DNA of 64,000 bases from Pseudoalteromonas rubra (lineage in GTDB: Bacteria; Pseudomonadota; Gammaproteobacteria; Enterobacterales; Alteromonadaceae), in contig NZ_CP013612.1 of assembly GCF_001482385.1 (NCBI RefSeq), positions 434,001 through 498,000 on the forward strand. Direction: 5' to 3'. Positions 17,351 through 26,489 of this stretch are shown here, one piece after another; the stretch's first letter is position 1, and every line of letters starts with the position of its first letter. The notes beneath the pieces were generated by a model. That model worked only from the letters and a program-made list of their open reading frames with translations. It did not search any database and had not been told where the DNA came from. The position numbers and the translations under genes are program-made.

Positions 17351-20300
17351 TTGCTTATTTTGCCCGTCACCCGACCGCGGCCAATCTGCTGATGCTGGCC
17401 ATCATTGTGCTTGGGCTGAGTGCGCTCCCGCAGCTAAAGCGAGAAACCTTTCCCGAAATAGCGCCCAGTCAGATTCAGGTCAGCGTGCCGTACCCGGGTG
17501 CTAACCCGGAAGAGTCCGAGCTCGCGTTATGTGTGCCCCTGGAAGAGGCCATGGATGGACTGAGCGACATCGAGCAGATCAGCTGTGAAGCACGTGAAAG
17601 CATGGCCAAAATGGTTGTCGAGATACAAGAAGGCGGTGATATCACCCGTCTGATGTCGGATGTAAAAACTGAGGTCGATGCCATAGATACCTTTCCGGAC
17701 AAGGCCGAGAGTCCGGTTATCAAAGAGCTTGGCCGGACTGAGTCACTCATTACCTTAGCCATCAGTGCGGACCTGCCGACAGCAGAGCTAAAAGACTACG
17801 CTGAGCAGGTAAAGCGCAAGCTACAGCGATTGCCCGATATTTCTTTGGTTGAGATCCATGGATTTTCAGATCGTCAGCTGAGAGTTGAATTGTCTTTGTC
17901 GCTGCTACGCCAGTACGGGCTGTCTATAAACGATGTGGTTAGTCATATAGAGCGACAAAACATCAAACTGCCCGCTGGTAATTTAGAGACCAAAGGCAAA
18001 ACGTTGCAAATTCGCTTTGATCAGCAAGGGGTGACAGCCAAAGAGCTCGGCGAGTTGGTGATCGCCAGTACTCAGTCAGGTGGGCAGTTAAAGCTTAAAG
18101 ATTTGGGGCAAGTCATAGAGCGCTTTGAACTGGACGAAGCGAAAGTTGAGTTCAATGGCAAACCCGCCGCGTTACTTAAAATCAAGAAAACCAAAGCGCA
18201 GGATGCACTTGATTTGGTGGAGCAGGTTTATCAATTTGTTGAGCGAGAACGACAGCAAATTCCGGCTGGGATCGAAATGGCACTGACCTCAGATCAGGCC
18301 AAAATTGTCTCCGATCGTTTAACTATGCTTAGTACTAATTCATGGCAGGGCTTTTTGCTGGTGTTCGCCGTAATGTGGTTGTTCTTTACCTGGCGTTATT
18401 CATTCTGGGTGTCGATGGGGCTGCCTATCTCTTTTCTCGGTGCATTTTTTTTGATGACTGTGCTCGGGGTCAGCATCAATATGATCTCTATGGTTGGTAT
18501 GTTGATGGCAATCGGAATACTAATGGACGATGCGATTGTGATTGCTGAGAGCATTGCCAGCCATGTAGAGCGAGGGGAAGACATTGATGAGGGTGTCATC
18601 AAAGGCGTTAAACAGGTCGCGCCTGGTGTATTGTCTTCCTTTTTAACCACGGCTTCGGTGTTCGCCGGGTTGGCATTTATAGCGGGCGATATTGGTCAGA
18701 TCATGAAAGTGTTCCCACAGATGTTGCTTGCTGTATTGGTTGTGAGCCTGGTTGAGGCTTTCCTAATTCTGCCTAATCATCTATTACATTCTTTGCACAA
18801 CAAGCAGGACGAAACGGCCTCTGGTTTCAAAATGCGCTTTAACCAAGGATTTGAACGCTTTCGTACTGAGGTGCTGGTCGAGTGGGTTGAGCGTGCCGTA
18901 ACTTATCGCTATGCCGCAGTCGGTGCGGTGCTGGCTATGTTTTTCCTGAGCATCTCATTGATGGCCGGTGGTTTTCTGAAGTTTAAAGCATTTCCTGAGT
19001 TGGAGGGAGATATTCTTGAAATGCGACTGTTGATGCCGCAGGGCACTCCATTATATGAAACAGAGCAGCTGGTTACCCATGCAGTTAATGAACTGAACGA
19101 GTTAAACCAGGAGTTTACACCTGCGCAACCACAACAGCAGGCATTGGTACAAAACGTCATTGTTGAATACAACAGCAACCAGGATGCCGGTGAAGAGGGA
19201 ACACATGTTGCTACTGTACGTGCTGATTTACTTACGGCCGAAACTCGAAATACCAGCCTGCTTAAGTTACAGGACCGCTGGCGAGATGCGGTTGGTGAGA
19301 TCCCCGGCGCGTTGGCACTGGCATTTAAGCAACCAGCTTTGGGTCCAGCCGGGCGCGCGATAGAAATCCGATTATATGGTGATGATCTTGCTATGTTATC
19401 GAGTGCGTCGTTCGCTATTCAACAGGCACTGGCCGAATATGATGGCGTCCAGAACCTGATGGATGACCTGCGTCCGGGTAAAGAGGAATGGCTGGTGCGT
19501 CTGCTACCCGGGGCTATGTCGCTGGGCGTAGATGGCGCGACCATAGCCAATCAGTTAAGAACCGCTTTTTTTGGTCAAAAAGCGGATGAGTTTCAGCGCG
19601 GTGATGAAACCATAGAGCTGGACGTACGACTCAGAAAAGAAGATAAATCGTCCTGGTGGCAGCTACAAAATTACCCCATCACCCTTGCTGACGGCAGACA
19701 ACTGCCATTATCAGCCGTTGCGGAGCTTATTCCGGCGCGAGGCTATGCCCGTATTAATCGGGTAGATGGTCAGCGTTCAGTCACCATTACTGGCGATGTG
19801 GATGCTGCGATTGCTAATACCGGAGAGATCATTGCGGCAGTCGACAAAGCTGTGGTTGCCCCTTTGCTGATTGAATACCCTTCGTTATCTGTGAGTTACG
19901 AAGGTGAAGTGAAAGAGGGTGGTAGCACAGGGTCGTCAATTGGTAAGAAGTTTCTGATGGGACTGGTGGGGGTTTTTATTATTCTGAGTTTTCAGTTCAG
20001 AAGTTATATGGAGCCTGTGATGGTCATGCTGGCGATCCCACTGGCGCTGATCGGGGCACTCTGGGGACATGTATTACTGGGATATGACTTTACCATTCCA
20101 AGTATGATGGGGTTTGTCTCGCTGGCCGGGATTGTAGTAAATGATTCCATCTTGCTGGTGACTTATATCAAGGAGCACCAAAAACAGGGACTGGATGCGC
20201 ATCAGGCTGCGGTGCAGGCAGCGCGGGAGCGTTTTCGGGCAGTGTTTATTACTACTGCGACGACCGTTGCGGGCATGTTGCCACTGCTGCTTGAAAGCAG

Positions 20301-20463
20301 CTTACAGGCACAAGTCTTACAGCCTCTGGTGGTGAGTTTGCTGTTTGGTATTGCCGCGTCGTCTTTTCTGGTGCTGTTTATCTTGCCGTGTCTGCATGTG
20401 ATCCTCGAAGACAGAGGTTTAGCGGCACAACATCATCTGAATGAATTACAAGCCAAGGCTTAG
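17347..20463 (+). CDS. RND-family efflux pump, inner-membrane permease
   Basis: A 1038-residue permease of the HAE/AcrB-like superfamily. N-terminal helix (NLLMLAIIVLGLSALPQL), two large periplasmic loops, and the conserved TM4 acid pair GILMDDAIVIAES. The C-terminal half repeats the fold (MGFVSLAGIVVNDSILLV). Length is normal for the family. It is coupled to the fusion protein gene by an ATGA overlap. It should exchange protons for export of organic compounds; the substrate is not predictable. Confidence 0.93.
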   Translation: MIAYFARHPTAANLLMLAIIVLGLSALPQLKRETFPEIAPSQIQVSVPYPGANPEESELALCVPLEEAMDGLSDIEQISCEARESMAKMVVEIQEGGDITRLMSDVKTEVDAIDTFPDKAESPVIKELGRTESLITLAISADLPTAELKDYAEQVKRKLQRLPDISLVEIHGFSDRQLRVELSLSLLRQYGLSINDVVSHIERQNIKLPAGNLETKGKTLQIRFDQQGVTAKELGELVIASTQSGGQLKLKDLGQVIERFELDEAKVEFNGKPAALLKIKKTKAQDALDLVEQVYQFVERERQQIPAGIEMALTSDQAKIVSDRLTMLSTNSWQGFLLVFAVMWLFFTWRYSFWVSMGLPISFLGAFFLMTVLGVSINMISMVGMLMAIGILMDDAIVIAESIASHVERGEDIDEGVIKGVKQVAPGVLSSFLTTASVFAGLAFIAGDIGQIMKVFPQMLLAVLVVSLVEAFLILPNHLLHSLHNKQDETASGFKMRFNQGFERFRTEVLVEWVERAVTYRYAAVGAVLAMFFLSISLMAGGFLKFKAFPELEGDILEMRLLMPQGTPLYETEQLVTHAVNELNELNQEFTPAQPQQQALVQNVIVEYNSNQDAGEEGTHVATVRADLLTAETRNTSLLKLQDRWRDAVGEIPGALALAFKQPALGPAGRAIEIRLYGDDLAMLSSASFAIQQALAEYDGVQNLMDDLRPGKEEWLVRLLPGAMSLGVDGATIANQLRTAFFGQKADEFQRGDETIELDVRLRKEDKSSWWQLQNYPITLADGRQLPLSAVAELIPARGYARINRVDGQRSVTITGDVDAAIANTGEIIAAVDKAVVAPLLIEYPSLSVSYEGEVKEGGSTGSSIGKKFLMGLVGVFIILSFQFRSYMEPVMVMLAIPLALIGALWGHVLLGYDFTIPSMMGFVSLAGIVVNDSILLVTYIKEHQKQGLDAHQAAVQAARERFRAVFITTATTVAGMLPLLLESSLQAQVLQPLVVSLLFGIAASSFLVLFILPCLHVILEDRGLAAQHHLNELQAKA

Positions 20464-20782
20464 GCCAATCAGACGCCCCTGAAGCTAAGGTTTGGGGGCG
20501 TATGGTAATAGAGATCCTTCATTTGGCTGACAGACAGAACCTATCAGCCATCTTTTCATTCCGCATCTTTAATACAGATACCTCTCTACCTTCGCCATTC
20601 TGTGCTCAATACTGGCTCCTTGGCCGGGGAGAAAAGAAGCTCCTATCTCAGCATGATGCTGGTCAGGTAATGCCCTCATTCAAAAGTTTATATTAAGGTG
20701 TTGACCTAAAGTAATATTGAGGTTTTATCCTTGGCTTTCTTTCAGCGCGATATCGCGTTGTGACGACCAAAAAGGAGAGAAC
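20464..20782. other. Intergenic stretch after the RND pump
   Basis: Holds a hairpin acgcccc/ggggcgt (20473-20501) ten bases after the pump stop, possibly a terminator though without a T run. A 64-codon frame at 20502-20696 has no ribosome binding site and is not called. Confidence 0.45.
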
Positions 20783-21172
20783 ATGAATTTAAATCAGGTA
20801 ACGATGAGCGTCCATAATATGGAACAGGCTGTCGAGTTTTACCTCAAACTGGGTTTTACCCAAATAGTCGATACGCCTCACTATGCACGTTTTGTTTGCC
20901 CCGAAGGAGAGGCGACTTTCTCACTGTCTCTGTGTGAGGAGGATATTCTTCACAACACTACGATTTATTTTGAGCATGAAGCGCTGGAGGATTGGATTGC
21001 GATGATTGAGTCGCGCGGTATCCGTTTATTACAAGCGCCAACTGACGAGCCTTACCTATGGCGAGAGGCCATAGTGGCCGATCCGTCCGGTAACAAAATC
21101 AAGTTATACTGGGCCGGTGAAAATCGCCTTAACCCGCCCTGGCGGGTTGAAAAGCGTTATGCGGATGAGTAA
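20783..21172 (+). CDS. VOC (glyoxalase/bleomycin-resistance fold) family protein
   Basis: A 129-residue protein starting at ATG 20783 behind AAAGGAGAG. The fold is visible as NLNQVTMSVHNMEQAVEFYLKLGF at the start (split here: first 20 residues shown as two beta/alpha units) and as VADPSGNKIKLYW at the end, the typical VOC signature. Metal ligands are hard to assign: the usual first His is replaced in VTMSVHN by a nearby His. Substrate unknown. Confidence 0.85.
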   Translation: MNLNQVTMSVHNMEQAVEFYLKLGFTQIVDTPHYARFVCPEGEATFSLSLCEEDILHNTTIYFEHEALEDWIAMIESRGIRLLQAPTDEPYLWREAIVADPSGNKIKLYWAGENRLNPPWRVEKRYADE

Positions 21173-21257
21173 CACAAGTCGCCGTATCTTGCTTGTGTAA
21201 AAGCAAAAAATGTTTTTTACTGGCGGTTGAATATCGCCGTAAACAGGAAGAACAACA

Positions 21258-22265
21258 ATGATAGATTTCAGATCCGATACCGTTACCAAACCGTGTAAAT
21301 CCATGCTTCAGGCTATGGTTGAGGCAGAAGTAGGCGATGATGTCTACGGAGATGACCCGACAGTGAACCATTTGGAGCAGTTTGCGGCGCAGCGCCATGG
21401 GTTTGAGGCGGCGGTGTTTGTCAGCTCAGGCACACAAGCTAATTTACTGGCAATACTGGCGCATTGCGAGCGTGGAGATGAGTACTTATGTGGGCAAAAT
21501 GCGCATAACTATCGGTATGAAGCTGGTGGCGCGGCAGTACTGGGCTCGGTTCAGCCGCAGCCGGTAGAGAATGAGCCCGACGGCAGTCTGGATTTGCAAA
21601 AGCTGGCCACTTATATCAAGCCCGATGACTTTCACTTTGCCCGCACCCGGATGTTGAGCCTTGAAAACACCATTGGTGGCAAAGTGTTAAGTTTGGACTA
21701 TTTAGCTCAGGCACGCGCATTTTGCGATCAGCACAGTTTGCAGCTGCACCTTGATGGTGCCCGGGTCTATAACGCGGCAGTGGCACTGGAAGTCGACATT
21801 CGGGCTATTGCAGCGCATTTTGATTCTATGACAATTTGCTTATCTAAAGGTTTGGGCGCCCCCATTGGTTCTTTGCTTTTGGGCAGCAAGGCACTGATTA
21901 GCAAGGCAAGACGGCTGAGAAAAATGCTCGGTGGTGGCATGCGTCAGGCAGGGATTCTGGCGGCTGCGGGCCAGTATGCGCTGGAGAACAATGTTGAGCG
22001 CTTGCGTGAAGATCATGACAACGCGCGCTATCTTGCACAGCGACTTGATGAAGTAAACGGATTTGATGCGTCTGCTTACCCGGTTCAAACTAACCTAGTG
22101 TATGTGGATGTTGGCAGAGAGGTTGATATTCAGCTGGTGGCCAAGAACTTGCTCGAGCAGGGGATCCAGATCACACCTGGCTATCAGGGGATGAGACTGG
22201 TCACTCACCTGGGGGTCAGCCGCTCAGATATCGATACGCTGATTAACGCGCTTAAAGCGCAGTAA
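21258..22265 (+). CDS. ltaE: Low-specificity L-threonine aldolase
   Basis: A 335-residue PLP enzyme that splits L-threonine or L-allo-threonine into glycine and acetaldehyde. It begins MIDFRSDTVTKPC, the family signature, and has the PLP-binding Lys in CLSKGLGAPIGSLLLG (about residues 195-210) and the active-site HLDGARVYNAA. Length is normal. ATG at 21258 follows GGAAGAAC. It follows the VOC gene by 85 bases and may or may not be cotranscribed. Confidence 0.93.
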   Translation: MIDFRSDTVTKPCKSMLQAMVEAEVGDDVYGDDPTVNHLEQFAAQRHGFEAAVFVSSGTQANLLAILAHCERGDEYLCGQNAHNYRYEAGGAAVLGSVQPQPVENEPDGSLDLQKLATYIKPDDFHFARTRMLSLENTIGGKVLSLDYLAQARAFCDQHSLQLHLDGARVYNAAVALEVDIRAIAAHFDSMTICLSKGLGAPIGSLLLGSKALISKARRLRKMLGGGMRQAGILAAAGQYALENNVERLREDHDNARYLAQRLDEVNGFDASAYPVQTNLVYVDVGREVDIQLVAKNLLEQGIQITPGYQGMRLVTHLGVSRSDIDTLINALKAQ

Positions 22266-22359
22266 TAATTAACGTATTACATATATTTGTTTCAATTTGT
22301 TGACATGGTTAGGTTTGCTGTGTTCATAATTGAGTTTTCTCTATATAAGGAACATTGTA

Positions 22360-22533
22360 ATGAAACTGAAATTAAGCAAAAGAAAACTCAAAGGCCTGAC
22401 GGCAGATACCAAGGCTTTACCAGGAGCAATGACGCCTAAGGTTGCCGGCGGATGGTGGTATACGCAGAATGCGATTCAGTGCTTGCCAGAGCTAACCGAC
22501 GTGCAAAAGGGGTGTCCGACGTACGATTTCTAA
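22360..22533 (+). CDS. Orphan lanthipeptide-like precursor peptide
   Basis: A 57-residue peptide. The leader MKLKLSKRKLKGL resembles the KLKL-K---L motif of class I-type lanthipeptide and related RiPP leaders. The stretch MTPKVAGG (24-31) is a double-glycine cleavage site. The predicted core (32-57) begins WWYTQNAIQC and ends GCPTYDF; it has Cys at 41 and 52 and Thr at 35, 46 and 54, no Ser. ATG at 22360 has AAGGA at 22347-22351; a longer in-frame start at 22330 would only add residues before the leader. No LanB, LanC or C39 transporter gene is in this window, so its modification partner is unknown. Confidence 0.7.
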   Translation: MKLKLSKRKLKGLTADTKALPGAMTPKVAGGWWYTQNAIQCLPELTDVQKGCPTYDF

Positions 22534-22564
22534 CTGTCTGGGTGACTACGACATTTGGAAAATC

Positions 22565-22594
22565 AGCAAAGCCAGGTTTTATCCTGGCTTTGCT
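22565..22594. terminator. Bidirectional hairpin terminator
   Basis: Perfect 12-bp stem agcaaagccagg (22565-22576) and cctggctttgct (22583-22594), loop ttttat. It separates the orphan peptide gene from the convergent esterase-like gene. The T run is better on the minus strand side. Confidence 0.85.
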
Positions 22595-22612
22595 ATAAGG
22601 CTAGTTGAAGCC

Positions 22613-24235
22613 TTATTTTGAGAACGAGAGGCCTTCAAATAAGTACAGGCGATTGCCATCCACTTGTGTCTTACCTGCATCCAGGTATTTCTGTTCAAGC
22701 ATGCCATTGGTGGACCAGGTGGCAAAGTCGTCATCATTCAGTACACCCAGTCTGGAGTTATCAATTAACCACATACCTTCAAGCTTGTCGTGCGGATAGC
22801 TAACCTGCTCAACCAGATCGAGCACCAAAGATTTGCTCACAGGTACGATCCCTGCATCGTTTAAGGCGTCCCAGCCCTGTTCCATGACGACCTCTTCCAG
22901 GGTCTTGCCGTTCATCACTAACCCGAGCTGTTCATCCTGCATTATCTGTGGTGAGGAGGCTACCTCTTCCAGGTTGGTGGCATCGCTCAGGTTGATTTTA
23001 TAAATGTGCTTCATCGCGTCTGGCGTCGTGTTATAAAATGCACCATCGCGTTCAATGACCAGAAACTCTGACGCCGACAGGGCGACGATCCCTGAATTTG
23101 AGTTCTGATTCTTTTCCTGTTTATATAAATATTGTCCTACCGCTTTGGTTTCCAGGTTAACCGTCACAATACGAACAATATCCAGGTCTTTCACGGCTTT
23201 TGACGGGTTATATAAAGTCGATTGCATTACACCGACCAGGGTTTTTTCGTCCGGTGTAATGGCCAGGCCTTCCATGCCCCGGTTTGCACGGCGATTTGCA
23301 AACTCAGCAGGCAGATGCAGCACTGCGCGGTCATCGTTTGCGAATGCATTGATACGGGATAGTTCAACACCGTTGGCATCGTAATGGACGATATGTGGGC
23401 CATATTCATCACTGATCCAGAAACTACCGTCCTTTAAGGCAACCAGACCTTCGCCATCCAGGCCATAGTCATCGAGTTTGAGCGGGTTGTTCTGTGCATC
23501 ATAAGGTTGAGTGTTATCAACCAAAATGGGGGCACCGTCTGCATCGTACGGGGTTTCACCAGTACCGCCGAGATCTGAGCTGTTCGGCAGGCCTGTGATT
23601 GGCGTGCCATCAGGGCGTTTTAGCAGGATCTCTTTTAGTTTAACTATCTGGCCATTATTTTGTAGTTCAAATAAGCCAATACGGGGCGTGTAGTCCGGAG
23701 TCGGAAACTTTTTACCTTTGCCGTAGTCGCCTGTGTAGGTGGCATTAGGACCACGATCGGTGAGTGCATAGAATTGTGTATTATTGGTAGGGTGAGCAAC
23801 CATGTCAGAGCCATAGCCGCCGTTGCGTACTTCAAAAGTGCTGCCTGCAATATCACCATTTTGCAGGTCGCCGCGCATGGCTGTATAGGGCAGTGGCGAG
23901 CCCTGATTAGTCACAGGAGACGGTTGGCATACATAGTTGGTTTGGCTGATCTCAGGTTCGCTCAGCGCACCACTATTGTCTCTATCGATACCTGATTGCA
24001 GCGCAACGCCGCCAAAATAGCAGTGTTCATTGCCCATAGATAAGCGTTCCTGGTTCAACAGGCTGGTCAGCCCATTAGCACCATCCGATCCTTTGCTACC
24101 TGTTTGCCCGGCGCTGCCGTTTAGACCATCTGTACCATTGGTTCCCGCCTGGCCGTCTTTCCCGTTATCGCCATCACAGGCTGTCAGAGCGAATATCACA
24201 GATAATGCCAGCAGACTTTTTGTACCACATTTCAT
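22613..24235 (-). CDS. Esterase-like/phytase-fold lipoprotein with collagen-like segment
   Basis: A 540-residue lipoprotein. Signal sequence MKCGTKSLLALSVIFALTAC places the lipid Cys at residue 20. Next comes about ten G-x-y repeats (GKDGQAGTNGTDG...), a short collagen-like stalk. The main domain matches the family called esterase-like activity of phytase, with GSDMVAHPTN, LTDRGPN, YGLDGEGLVALKDG and WISDEYGP segments, a predicted beta-propeller. ATG at 24235 has AAGGA upstream; the longer frame upstream would hide the lipobox. Likely on the outer membrane acting on extracellular phosphorylated compounds; activity is inferred from family. Confidence 0.85.
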   Translation of the reverse strand: MKCGTKSLLALSVIFALTACDGDNGKDGQAGTNGTDGLNGSAGQTGSKGSDGANGLTSLLNQERLSMGNEHCYFGGVALQSGIDRDNSGALSEPEISQTNYVCQPSPVTNQGSPLPYTAMRGDLQNGDIAGSTFEVRNGGYGSDMVAHPTNNTQFYALTDRGPNATYTGDYGKGKKFPTPDYTPRIGLFELQNNGQIVKLKEILLKRPDGTPITGLPNSSDLGGTGETPYDADGAPILVDNTQPYDAQNNPLKLDDYGLDGEGLVALKDGSFWISDEYGPHIVHYDANGVELSRINAFANDDRAVLHLPAEFANRRANRGMEGLAITPDEKTLVGVMQSTLYNPSKAVKDLDIVRIVTVNLETKAVGQYLYKQEKNQNSNSGIVALSASEFLVIERDGAFYNTTPDAMKHIYKINLSDATNLEEVASSPQIMQDEQLGLVMNGKTLEEVVMEQGWDALNDAGIVPVSKSLVLDLVEQVSYPHDKLEGMWLIDNSRLGVLNDDDFATWSTNGMLEQKYLDAGKTQVDGNRLYLFEGLSFSK

Positions 24236-24476
24236 TGTTTGATCCTTTCTAATTATTGTGGCCAGAGCACGCAAAGGAAGGGCAGCGGGTTCTGGCTGAT
24301 TAAGCATGAAAACTGCGAGGACTAATCTAAACGGGTACAATAACGAAATGATGACACCGTCTGTTGGTTGTTGTCGTCTGTCTGAATATGCTGATTAAGG
24401 TAATAAAAAAGCTGCAATTTATCCGCTACTTGTGAGAGTCTGAGGCAACAAGTATGAAAACAACAGGACAGACAAA

Positions 24477-25169
24477 ATGAAGACAATCGGCCTGATTGGT
24501 GGCATGAGTTGGGAGTCAACAGTTAGTTATTACTCCTTATTGAATGAAGGAGTAAAAGCCCAGCTGGGAGGCCTGCACTCTGCGAAAATCGCTTTGGTTA
24601 GTGTTGATTTTGCAGAGGTTGAGGCGCAGCAGCACAGAGGCGACTGGCAAGCTGCCGCTGAATTGTTAGCAAGAGCAGCGCAATCTGTTGAAGCGGCGGG
24701 CGCGGAGTTTGCGCTGATCTGCACCAATACCATGCATAAAGTGTCAGATGAAGTACAACAGGCCATCAATATTCCATTACTGCACATTGCAGATGCGACC
24801 GGTCAGGTGCTGGTGCGGGACAAAGTCAAAAAAGTGGGGCTACTTGGGACACGATTTACAATGCAGGAAGCCTTTTACCGAACCCGCCTGGAGGAAAAGT
24901 TTGGCCTTGAAGTGTGCGTACCGAACGAGTCAGATCAGCAAAAGGTGCATGATGTGATTTATCAGGAGTTATGCCTGGGTAAAGTACTGGATAAATCTCG
25001 TGAAGATTATTTGCGGATCATTGCTTCATTGAAGGAGTCAGGGGCCGAGGCGGTGATTCTGGGGTGCACTGAAATAGCGCTACTGGTCCGTGACTCAGAC
25101 GCGGATATACCTGTTTATGATACGACTCATATCCATGTACAATCCGCTTTGCAAGCGTCGCTAAAATAG
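24477..25169 (+). CDS. Aspartate/glutamate racemase family protein
   Basis: A 230-residue cofactor-independent racemase. MKTIGLIGGMSWESTVSYY at the N-terminus is the signature of the YgeA/RacX group. The two catalytic Cys are visible in ICTNTMH (about residue 82) and LGCTEIALL (about 198). It should interconvert L- and D-amino acids, most likely Asp, Glu or a broader set as for YgeA. It stands alone. Confidence 0.9.
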   Translation: MKTIGLIGGMSWESTVSYYSLLNEGVKAQLGGLHSAKIALVSVDFAEVEAQQHRGDWQAAAELLARAAQSVEAAGAEFALICTNTMHKVSDEVQQAINIPLLHIADATGQVLVRDKVKKVGLLGTRFTMQEAFYRTRLEEKFGLEVCVPNESDQQKVHDVIYQELCLGKVLDKSREDYLRIIASLKESGAEAVILGCTEIALLVRDSDADIPVYDTTHIHVQSALQASLK

Positions 25170-25265
25170 CAGTGTGAGCCTTGTCGCGTAATAACTCGTA
25201 ATTGCAATTTTTATCATATTGAGCCAAGCTAACTTGTTGGTTATTAATAAAGAAAGAGTTTGGTT

Positions 25266-26174
25266 ATGGTATCAATAGGAAAGGAAAAGCTGAGTTTTTA
25301 CGAGCAAAATGGTTTTGTGCGCTTTGAACAGGCTTTGTCGCAAGGTTTGCTAGCGCGTCTGAGAGACTTATCTGTCAGGTTAGAAGACTCGGCAAAGGCG
25401 GATCTGGCAAACGGTGCGCTGCGTAATCAGTATTTTTTGTCAACAGAGTCGGAAGAACCAAAACTGTTTCGCTACAATGATCTGCTGTTTGATGACCCAG
25501 AGCTGGTATTGGAGCTGCTGGCCAGTCCAACCATGATGGCCATCTGCGAGCAGATGGTAGGGTTGGGATGCGTGCCTATGCAGCTTGATTTGGTTTACAA
25601 GTATCCGCACCCACATCCCCATATTGCCTGGCACCATGGTGCGCCACATCCACGTAACTACCCCTATTTAAATGTTGGTGTGTATCTGGACGACGCCGAT
25701 CTGGATGACGGCTGCCTAAGATATGTGCCTGATACTCAGCATGAGGTTTTAGATATTTATGAGCTGTCCAGCCAGTACGGCTGGGATATCCCGGGTGTTG
25801 TGCAGCAACCAGCCAAAGCGGGTGATATTTTGGTGCAGGACATGATGATACTACACAGTTCTGAACCAAAAAGAAGTGAAGGCCCGCGTCGCACAATTTA
25901 CATTGAACTGCGGCCGGTTGATGGTATTGCAGAAAGTGCTATGCAATCAGCGCAATGGGCCGAACTCAGAAAACAATGGATGGCCCATGTACTCAAGGCG
26001 GCAGACCCTCAGGACGTGCCTGCAGGCTGGCTGGAATACTATGGTGAACCAGAACATGACTTGCCAACTTTAGTCACTATGATTGAAGAGAGACGTGAAT
26101 CACCCATCCCCGCTGTCTGGTCGCATCGCAATGTTGAACATCCGGATTACCCAACACCGGCAGATTTACGCTGA
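25266..26174 (+). CDS. Phytanoyl-CoA dioxygenase-like protein with HxG in place of HxD
   Basis: A 302-residue protein of the PhyH Fe(II)/2-oxoglutarate fold. The usual iron-binding WHxD reads W122-H123-H124-G125. The distal His is H197 in MMILHSSEPKRS, followed by R208/R209 that would bind 2-oxoglutarate. Loss of the acid ligand to Gly or Ala is what is known in Fe(II)/2OG halogenases such as SyrB2, WelO5 and BesD, so halogenation is a possibility; loss of activity is the alternative. ATG at 25266 is preferred over TTG at 25260. Follows the racemase gene by about 95 bases in the same orientation. Confidence 0.75.
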   Translation: MVSIGKEKLSFYEQNGFVRFEQALSQGLLARLRDLSVRLEDSAKADLANGALRNQYFLSTESEEPKLFRYNDLLFDDPELVLELLASPTMMAICEQMVGLGCVPMQLDLVYKYPHPHPHIAWHHGAPHPRNYPYLNVGVYLDDADLDDGCLRYVPDTQHEVLDIYELSSQYGWDIPGVVQQPAKAGDILVQDMMILHSSEPKRSEGPRRTIYIELRPVDGIAESAMQSAQWAELRKQWMAHVLKAADPQDVPAGWLEYYGEPEHDLPTLVTMIEERRESPIPAVWSHRNVEHPDYPTPADLR

Positions 26175-26208
26175 CACAACGCAACCGAAATTGATCACTG
26201 AGTAATGT

Positions 26209-26240
26209 GGAAAGGGAATTGTGTTTCCCTTTCCTTAATT
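26209..26240 (+). terminator. Rho-independent terminator
   Basis: Stem ggaaagggaa (26209-26218) and ttccctttcc (26225-26234), followed by a short T-rich tail. It ends the racemase/PhyH transcript. The rest of 26175-26489 is AT-rich and should hold the promoter of the next gene. Confidence 0.8.
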
Positions 26241-26489
26241 TTCTGGTGCCTCTTTAGCTAACCCCCCAGCTATGTTACCTCCGGCACAAAGGTGTTTAGC
26301 CAGTTCATAATTGTTAAGTATTTGATGCTTAACAAGTCATTGGTTGTCGGTTTTTTATACTGCTTGATCTGGTTTTGTTCATTTAGCATTCTAAATTACT
26401 TAATTTTTATGAATTTTTTATGCTTTTATTAAAGATTTCATATTTCAATTATGTGACAATGCTGATGCAAAATTAGTTAAGGAGTAATT

